Assembly (NCBI GenBank): GCA_947174375.1 | Contig: CAMWIS010000038.1 | Coordinates: forward strand, 1 to 11,571 | From: an uncultured Bacteroidales bacterium | Lineage (GTDB): Bacteria > Bacteroidota > Bacteroidia > Bacteroidales > P3 | Direction of reading: 5' to 3' | Length of the DNA: 11,571 nucleotides | Part shown: positions 8,066 through 11,571 of the stretch, piece by piece | Layout of the letters: every line of letters starts with the position of its first letter | Numbering within the stretch: the stretch's first letter is position 1 | The notes under the pieces: model-generated | Databases searched by the model: none | Told to the model about the DNA's origin: nothing | Seen by the model: only the letters and a program-made list of their open reading frames with translations | Position numbers and translations under genes: made by a program

Positions 8066-8622
8066 AAGCGCTGCGGCACGGTAAACGGTGGGCGTGGACG
8101 TTGGCGGGCCTCCTGACGGCGGTGCTGACGGCCTGCCGGCATGAACCGGCGCCCCAACCGCAGGGGCGGTGGGTCGCGCCGGCCGAGGAAGACCTTACGG
8201 CCGTGCATCTGCAACTCAAAGAGCAAGAGAAGCAGGAGATAGAGGCGTTTGTGGCGCGGCGCGGCCAAGCGTTGCAACAGAGCGGCACCGGGCTGTATTA
8301 CGATATCTACGAACGTTGTCCGGCCGGCGCGGCCATCACGCGCGGCGACGCCGTCGATTTGGCCTATACGCTCACGTCGCTCAACGGCACGCTTTTGGCT
8401 TCGTCCGAAACGGACGGCCTGCGGCGCTGGGTGGTCGGCGCGGAGACGGGCGAACCGGGGCTGACGGAATTGCTGCTGCTGATGCGGCGCGGCGAAAAAG
8501 CCTTCGCCATCGTGCCCTCGCACCTGGCCTACGGGCTGTCGGGCGACGGCGACCGCATCCCGCCGCACGCCACGTTGCTGTACGATATAGAAGTGAAAGG
8601 CGTTTACGTCAAACGAAAATAA
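8062..8622 (+). CDS. FKBP-type peptidyl-prolyl isomerase lipoprotein, GldI-like
   Basis: A 186-aa exported lipoprotein: basic N-terminus, hydrophobic core, lipobox LTAC with Cys25. A short helical part (about 45-75, rich in Gln/Glu) precedes an FKBP fold from about 76 to 182, with strands GLYYDIYE, AVDLAYTL and LLYDIEVKGV and the HLAYGL segment (154-159) holding the FKBP Tyr. The canonical Phe-Asp of the active site (GTxFD) is replaced by Leu112-Ala113, so isomerase activity is doubtful and a chaperone role more likely. Size, lipidation and architecture match GldI, the periplasmic FKBP lipoprotein of gliding/T9SS bacteria, and a T9SS cargo domain is encoded 3 kb away. It begins inside the stop of the nrnA gene. 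Assignment to GldI proper rather than a generic FKBP lipoprotein is inference. Confidence 0.85.
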   Translation: MKALRHGKRWAWTLAGLLTAVLTACRHEPAPQPQGRWVAPAEEDLTAVHLQLKEQEKQEIEAFVARRGQALQQSGTGLYYDIYERCPAGAAITRGDAVDLAYTLTSLNGTLLASSETDGLRRWVVGAETGEPGLTELLLLMRRGEKAFAIVPSHLAYGLSGDGDRIPPHATLLYDIEVKGVYVKRK

Positions 8623-8636
8623 AAAACAACAAGCAT

Positions 8637-9509
8637 ATGAAAAGAAACAGATTTAGCGTAGCCGGCGGGCTGATGTGCCTGGCCGCGCTGGTGCTCCTCC
8701 CGGCCTGCGGCAAGGTGGACTACAAGATGCTCAAACGCGGCGAAGGTAAGATGACGCCGGAAACGGGCGATTACATCATCGGCGAGATGTGGATTACGGT
8801 GGGCGACTCCGTCCTGATGACCAACGCCGGCAAGCCGGCCCCGATTATCCAGGTGGGCGAACCGGAATTCAAGGGCGACTTGCAGGAAGGCGTCCGCCTG
8901 TTGCACGAAGGCGACAGCGCGCGTTTCAATATCAAGGCCGACTCGATCCGGGCGCGCGGGATGCAGTTGCCTGAAATCGTCAAGGAAACGTTGAGCTATG
9001 TCATCAAGGTAGAACAAATCGTGGCCGAAGCGGATTTCCCGGCTTATCTCGAAGCCAAAATGGCCGAGGCCGACATGGCGCAGCAGGAAGCGATTGCGGC
9101 CTATCTGCAAGAAAACGGCCTGAACGTAGAACCCACCTCCGACGGGCTGTATTTCATCCGCACCCAGGCGGGCAAGGGCAAGGCCATCCAACAGGGCTCG
9201 CCCGTCAAGTTCCACTATGTGGGCCGCCTGCTGGACGGAACCATCTTCGACACGAGCATCAAGGAAGTGGCCGAGGAGAACGGCCTGTTCCATCCGATGC
9301 GCAACTATGAACCCCTGTCCACGATGGCCGGCACGGGTCAGATGATTTTGGGCATGGACGAAGGCCTGCTCATGATGCGTCAGGGCGACAAGGCCACGTT
9401 GATTATCCCGTTCCAGTTGGGCTACGGCGACCGCGACCTGGGCCCGATTCCGGCCTATTCGACGCTGATTTTCGAAATGGAAATCGTATCGGTGGAAGAT
9501 CCGGCTTAA
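8637..9509 (+). CDS. FKBP-type peptidyl-prolyl isomerase lipoprotein with two FKBP-like domains
   Basis: A 290-aa lipoprotein (lipobox LPAC, Cys24) starting at the ATG at 8637, 14 bp after the previous stop and behind an A-rich stretch typical of Bacteroidetes starts. Residues about 40-130 form a degenerate FKBP-like domain (GDYIIGEMWITVGDSVL ... FKGDLQEGVRLLHEGDSARF ... LSYVIKVEQI). A charged helical linker spans about 131-163. Residues about 168-286 form a better preserved FKBP domain with VKFHYVGRLLDGTIFDTS (F204-D205), MILGMDEGL (237-243, Met in place of the usual core Trp) and LGYGD (261-265). An insertion of about 20 residues follows the FDTS strand. It probably assists folding of exported proteins in the periplasm. 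The paired FKBP lipoproteins likely arose by duplication or act together. Confidence 0.92.
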   Translation: MKRNRFSVAGGLMCLAALVLLPACGKVDYKMLKRGEGKMTPETGDYIIGEMWITVGDSVLMTNAGKPAPIIQVGEPEFKGDLQEGVRLLHEGDSARFNIKADSIRARGMQLPEIVKETLSYVIKVEQIVAEADFPAYLEAKMAEADMAQQEAIAAYLQENGLNVEPTSDGLYFIRTQAGKGKAIQQGSPVKFHYVGRLLDGTIFDTSIKEVAEENGLFHPMRNYEPLSTMAGTGQMILGMDEGLLMMRQGDKATLIIPFQLGYGDRDLGPIPAYSTLIFEMEIVSVEDPA

Positions 9510-9605
9510 GGCCGGCTTAAAGCCACCGGATGCATCGGCCGTCGGAACCGTCCTCGGGCAAAGCGGGGCGGTTTCGGCGGCTTTCCGTTTCCAGCTGTTT
9601 GCACC
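9510..9605. other. Short intergenic spacer, no gene
   Basis: Ninety-six bases lie between the FKBP lipoprotein and the radical SAM gene. CCGGCTTAA occurs twice in tandem around the stop codon (9501-9509 and 9512-9520), and an 11-bp odd palindrome GGCTTAAAGCC overlaps the second copy. I see no TAnnTTTG promoter and no convincing terminator. Confidence 0.5.
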
Positions 9606-10580
9606 ATGGAATTACCTTATCGTTCATACGCCGAGGACTGCAAGAAAGCCTTCGGCAGCCGTTTGCAGAAACTGTCGGTCCATGCGGGCTTCACGTGCCC
9701 GAACCGGGACGGCCGTTGCGGGGTGGGCGGCTGTACGTATTGCGACAATGCGGCCTTCAATCCGTCGTATTGCCGCCGGGTGGGCGACATCCGCACCCAG
9801 TTGGAGGAGGGCAAGCGGTTCCACGCCTGGCGTTACCGCAAGGCCTCCCGCTATGTGGCCTATTTCCAAACCTATTCCAATACGTATGCGCCCTTGGACG
9901 TCTTGAAGGCCCGCTATGAGGAGGCCTTGTCGGTGGAGGGCGTCGAAGGGCTGATTGTCAGCACGCGGCCCGACTGCCTGCCCGACGGGACGCTGGCTTA
10001 TCTGGCCGATTTGTCGCGGCGGTGCTACGTGCGGGTGGAAATAGGCATCGAGAGCTGTTACGACGCCACGTTGCGCCGCATCAACCGCGGGCACGACATG
10101 GCCTGCACGCGTGATGCCTACCGGCGTGCGGCCGCGCATGGCCTTGCCTGCGGCGGGCACCTCATGTTCGGGTTGCCGGGCGAGAGTCGCGCGGATATGG
10201 TCGCGCAGGCGGCCTTGCTGTCGGAACTGCCGGCCTTGGATTCACTCAAACTGCACCAGTTGCAGATTATCAAGCATACGGCCATGGCGGCCGAATACGC
10301 GGCGCATCCGGAGCGGTTTTCGTTCTTTACGGTGGATGAATACGTCGAACTGGTCGTGGATTTCTTGGAGCGGCTGTCACCGCATATCCGCATCGAGCGG
10401 TTGGCGGGGGAGGTGCCGCCGCGTTTTCTGGGCGGCCCGGCTTTCGGGCTGCGGTCGGAGCGGGTGGCCGAACGGATTGTGGCGCGGATGCGGGAGCGCG
10501 GGACTTGGCAAGGGCGGCTGTACTGTGGGGAACGACCGGCTGACGTGTCGTTCGCTACACCTAAAAAAGCGGGCAACTGA
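9606..10580 (+). CDS. Radical SAM protein, YhcC-like (TIGR01212 family)
   Basis: A 324-aa cytoplasmic iron-sulfur protein. The motif TCPNRDG ... GGCTYC supplies the 4Fe-4S cysteines (C31, C43, C46); Cys38 lies within the spacer. Other blocks are the N-terminal YRSYAEDCKKAFG, YFQTYSNTYAP (87-97), the SAM-binding region STRPDCLP, VEIGIES and GGHLMFGLPGE, and the C-terminal part LAGEVPPRFLGGP. These fit the YhcC family, radical SAM proteins related to Elp3-type enzymes whose reaction is not firmly established. The last 14 or so codons (about 10538-10577) lie in a diverged copy of the downstream 124-bp repeat, so the C-terminal tail is probably repeat-derived. It follows the FKBP genes after 96 bp and may have its own transcript. 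Confidence 0.92.
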   Translation: MELPYRSYAEDCKKAFGSRLQKLSVHAGFTCPNRDGRCGVGGCTYCDNAAFNPSYCRRVGDIRTQLEEGKRFHAWRYRKASRYVAYFQTYSNTYAPLDVLKARYEEALSVEGVEGLIVSTRPDCLPDGTLAYLADLSRRCYVRVEIGIESCYDATLRRINRGHDMACTRDAYRRAAAHGLACGGHLMFGLPGESRADMVAQAALLSELPALDSLKLHQLQIIKHTAMAAEYAAHPERFSFFTVDEYVELVVDFLERLSPHIRIERLAGEVPPRFLGGPAFGLRSERVAERIVARMRERGTWQGRLYCGERPADVSFATPKKAGN

Positions 10581-10890
10581 TGGCTTCGATTTAGCAAGGA
10601 TGAGCGCTTTTTTAGAGCTCCGCTCGCTGACACGTCAGCCTGATCTGTCGCTCGCTCGCCAGTCTGATCTGTCGCTCGCTACACCTAAAACGCGTGCTGA
10701 CAGATAGCGTTGTTGACGGCAGGGTTGAACGCATTTTAGAGCTCCGCTCGCTGACACGTCAGCCTGATCTGTCGCTCGCTCGCCAGTCTGATCTGTCGCT
10801 CGCTACACCTAAAACGCGTGCTGACAGATAGCGTTGTTGACGGCAGGGTTGAACGCATTTTAGAGCTCCGCTCGCTGACAGTCAGCCTGG
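10537..10890. repeat. Tandem repeat array, 124-bp period
   Basis: Units at 10611-10734 and 10735-10858 are identical by eye over 124 bp. A third starts at 10859 and breaks off after about 30 bp, with one base lost in its palindrome. Upstream, about 10541-10610 is a diverged unit in the same register: its first 26 bases match the unit at all but three positions, then the middle diverges. Each full unit has GCTGAC-AC-GTCAGC (10626-10639), two copies of CTGATCTGTCGCTCGCT 24 bp apart (10640 and 10664), and a long-range stem CTAAAACGCG / CGCATTTTAG (10685-10694 / 10730-10739). No protein of its own is credible. The array fills the space between the radical SAM gene and the tRNA terminator. It could be a dispersed intergenic repeat family of this genome or a structured RNA. 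Confidence 0.93.
10561..10615. repeat. Inverted repeat in the diverged first repeat unit, possible terminator
   Basis: CTAAAAAAGCG (10561-10571) pairs perfectly with CGCTTTTTTAG (10605-10615) around a 33-nt loop that contains the TGA stop of the radical SAM gene (10578-10580). An A-tract before and T-tract after a GC core resembles a bidirectional terminator, but the GC part is short and the loop is long. Confidence 0.6.
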
Positions 10891-10912
10891 CTATCCGGTA
10901 ACCGATAGTCAG
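10887..10912. repeat. Imperfect hairpin at right end of the array
   Basis: CTGGCTATCCGG and CCGATAGTCAG can pair around a TAA loop with one bulged C and one G-T pair. It lies where the third repeat copy stops matching the unit, so it marks the array boundary. Confidence 0.45.
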
Positions 10913-10939
10913 CCGGGCCGCCTGACACGCTTAGGGGTA

Positions 10940-10978
10940 AAAAAGAAAAGGTTGGCTTTGTGCCAACCTTTTCTTTTT
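10940..10978 (-). terminator. Strong intrinsic terminator behind the tRNA-Leu pair
   Basis: A perfect 17-bp inverted repeat spans 10940-10956 and 10962-10978 with a 5-nt loop. Its GC core is GGTTGGC / GCCAACC, flanked by A- and T-rich arms. Read leftward it ends the tRNA transcript; read rightward it would also stop transcription coming from the radical SAM gene and the repeat array. Its first base overlaps the last base of the encoded CCA of tRNA-Leu(CAG). Confidence 0.85.
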
Positions 10979-11064
10979 GGTGCCCGAAACAAGACTCGAA
11001 CTTGCACTCCCTTGCGGGAACTAGTCCCTGAAACTAGCGCGTCTACCAATTCCGCCATTCGGGC
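10978..11064 (-). tRNA. tRNA-Leu (anticodon CAG)
   Basis: The acceptor stem GCCCGAA / TTCGGGC is followed by discriminator A and an encoded CCA (10980-10978). The anticodon stem CTAGT / ACTAG encloses the loop TTCAGGG, so the anticodon is CAG. There is a long class II variable arm, and the T arm has the TTCGAGT loop. It is 87 nt including CCA and reads CUG codons. It is the second gene of a two-tRNA transcript, 36 nt after tRNA-Leu(GAG). Confidence 0.96.
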
Positions 11065-11100
11065 TAAAAACCGTTGCCGGTTTCTATCGTTTGTAGGGGG

Positions 11101-11184
11101 TGCCCAGGACAAGACTCGAACTTGCATGTCGTAACCGACACTACCCCCTCAAAGTAGCGTGTCTACCAATTCCACCACCTGGGC
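11101..11184 (-). tRNA. tRNA-Leu (anticodon GAG)
   Basis: The acceptor stem GCCCAGG / CCTGGGC is followed by discriminator A. The anticodon arm CTACT / GGTAG has the loop TTGAGGG, so the anticodon is GAG (CUC and CUU codons). A long variable arm carries GTGTCGG / ACGACAT-type pairing. The D arm and T arm are nearly the same as in the neighbouring tRNA-Leu(CAG), which suggests duplication. The bases after the discriminator are CCC, so CCA is not encoded and must be added enzymatically. Confidence 0.96.
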
Positions 11185-11195
11185 AAACAAGGCTG

Positions 11196-11227
11196 CAAAA
11201 GTAACACAAAAATTTGTTCTCTCCAAA
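11196..11227 (-). promoter_or_regulatory. Bacteroidetes-type promoter of the tRNA-Leu pair
   Basis: On the minus strand TTTG (11227-11224) is followed after exactly 20 bp by TACTTTTG (11203-11196). This matches the -33 TTTG / -7 TAnnTTTG consensus of the primary sigma factor of Bacteroidetes. The start would be a few bases before the tRNA-Leu(GAG) 5' end at 11184. Confidence 0.8.
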
Positions 11228-11236
11228 TTTTTTGTG

Positions 11237-11270
11237 CGGTCGGGGCGTTTTTTTTGCCGCGCCCCGACCG
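11237..11270 (-). terminator. GC-rich hairpin behind the CHU_C-domain gene
   Basis: CGGTCGGGGCG (11237-11247) and CGCCCCGACCG (11260-11270) pair perfectly over 11 bp with a 12-nt loop holding eight T (plus strand). It starts 7 bp after the stop codon of the secreted-protein gene. No U-tract follows the stem in the direction of that gene, so termination is likely but not certain. Confidence 0.6.
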
Positions 11271-11277
11271 TAACCGG

Positions 11278-11571
11278 TTACTGTACAATCGTCACCGTGC
11301 CGTTGGTCTGGTATTTGATACCCTCCAGTTTTTCCACCGCCTTGAACGAATACATATAGAGACCCGGCTTGCAGAGCTCGCCCTTGTACCGGCCGTCCCA
11401 TTGCTCGGAAATGCGTTTGCCGTGGAAGACCTTCTTGCCGTTGCGGTCGAACACCATCAGGTCGAATTCGGCCATGTCCTCGTCTGCGGCCGAACTGATG
11501 GCGCCCCAAGTGTCGTTCACGCGGTTGTCGTTGGGCGTAAAGGCCGTCGGGAAGTGGAACTGGCCGCAGAA
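11278..11571 (-). CDS. T9SS / gliding motility-associated C-terminal (CHU_C-type) domain protein, 3' end only
   Basis: The last 97 codons are visible and the gene continues past the right edge. The sequence FHFPTAFTPNDNRVNDTWG opens the domain, followed by FDLMVFDRNGKKVFHG, EQWDGRYKGELCKPGLYMYSFKA and a final strand GTVTIVQ. This is the gliding motility-associated C-terminal domain (type B T9SS sorting signal) found at the end of large secreted or surface proteins of Bacteroidota. It targets the protein for export by the type IX system. The nature of the passenger domain cannot be seen. The stop codon lies inside the 10-bp palindrome TAACCGGTTA (11271-11280). Confidence 0.93.
   Translation of the reverse strand, partial: FCGQFHFPTAFTPNDNRVNDTWGAISSAADEDMAEFDLMVFDRNGKKVFHGKRISEQWDGRYKGELCKPGLYMYSFKAVEKLEGIKYQTNGTVTIVQ

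Noticed and set aside
9510..9545. Intrinsic terminator after the FKBP gene
   Set aside because: Only short palindromes such as GGCTTAAAGCC are present, with no adequate loop or T-tract.
10111..10707. Open frame continuing through the repeat
   Set aside because: It is an out-of-frame shadow of the radical SAM gene extended by the repeat; the repeated peptide DLSLA is a by-product of the DNA repeat.
10611..10890. CRISPR array
   Set aside because: The period is 124 bp and the whole unit, not just a short repeat, is identical between copies; there are no unique spacers and no cas genes.
10581..10935. Insertion sequence remnant
   Set aside because: There is no transposase fragment or target-site duplication; the inverted arms belong to each repeat unit rather than bounding an element with a gene.

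Overview
The window looks like a chromosomal segment of a GC-rich member of the Bacteroidota, probably Bacteroidales-like, though genus cannot be read from it. The evidence is a type IX secretion / gliding-type C-terminal domain, FKBP lipoproteins of the GldI kind, TTTG / TAnnTTTG promoters with one near-perfect example, a LeuRS of the Bacteroidetes pattern, and A-rich translation starts without a Shine-Dalgarno.

Left block, minus strand, about 1-5967. Five tightly packed genes read leftward: leucyl-tRNA synthetase (leuS), adenine phosphoribosyltransferase (apt), an MbnP-family lipoprotein, a di-haem MauG/MbnH-type cytochrome c lipoprotein, and an ABC-F ATPase cut by the window edge. Gaps are 35, 19, overlapping and 9 bp, so they are probably one transcript. 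The MbnP-MbnH pair is the most biologically interesting protein content. In characterised relatives the di-haem enzyme converts a Trp of MbnP to kynurenine to make a copper site. No methanobactin precursor is visible here.

Middle block, plus strand, 6094-10580. A divergent AT-rich promoter region of about 125 bp separates leuS from a uridine-phosphorylase-like nucleoside phosphorylase. Then come a DHH/DHHA1 phosphoesterase (NrnA type), two consecutive FKBP-type prolyl isomerase lipoproteins (the first GldI-like with a degenerate active site, the second with two FKBP-like domains), and a YhcC-family radical SAM protein. Three of the enzymes across both blocks (apt, phosphorylase, nrnA) deal with nucleotide salvage or turnover.

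Repeat block, about 10537-10935. This is a non-coding tandem array with a 124-bp period: two identical full units, a diverged unit that overlaps the 3' end of the radical SAM gene, and a truncated last unit. Each complete or diverged unit holds a long-range stem whose two arms have changed together in the diverged copy, plus a short palindrome and a 24-bp direct sub-repeat. This is the most unusual DNA structure in the window.

Right block, minus strand, 10940-11571. A tandem tRNA-Leu(GAG) / tRNA-Leu(CAG) pair has a textbook Bacteroidetes promoter and a strong terminator. Upstream of it is the 3' end of a large secreted protein gene carrying a CHU_C-type (gliding motility-associated) C-terminal sorting domain.
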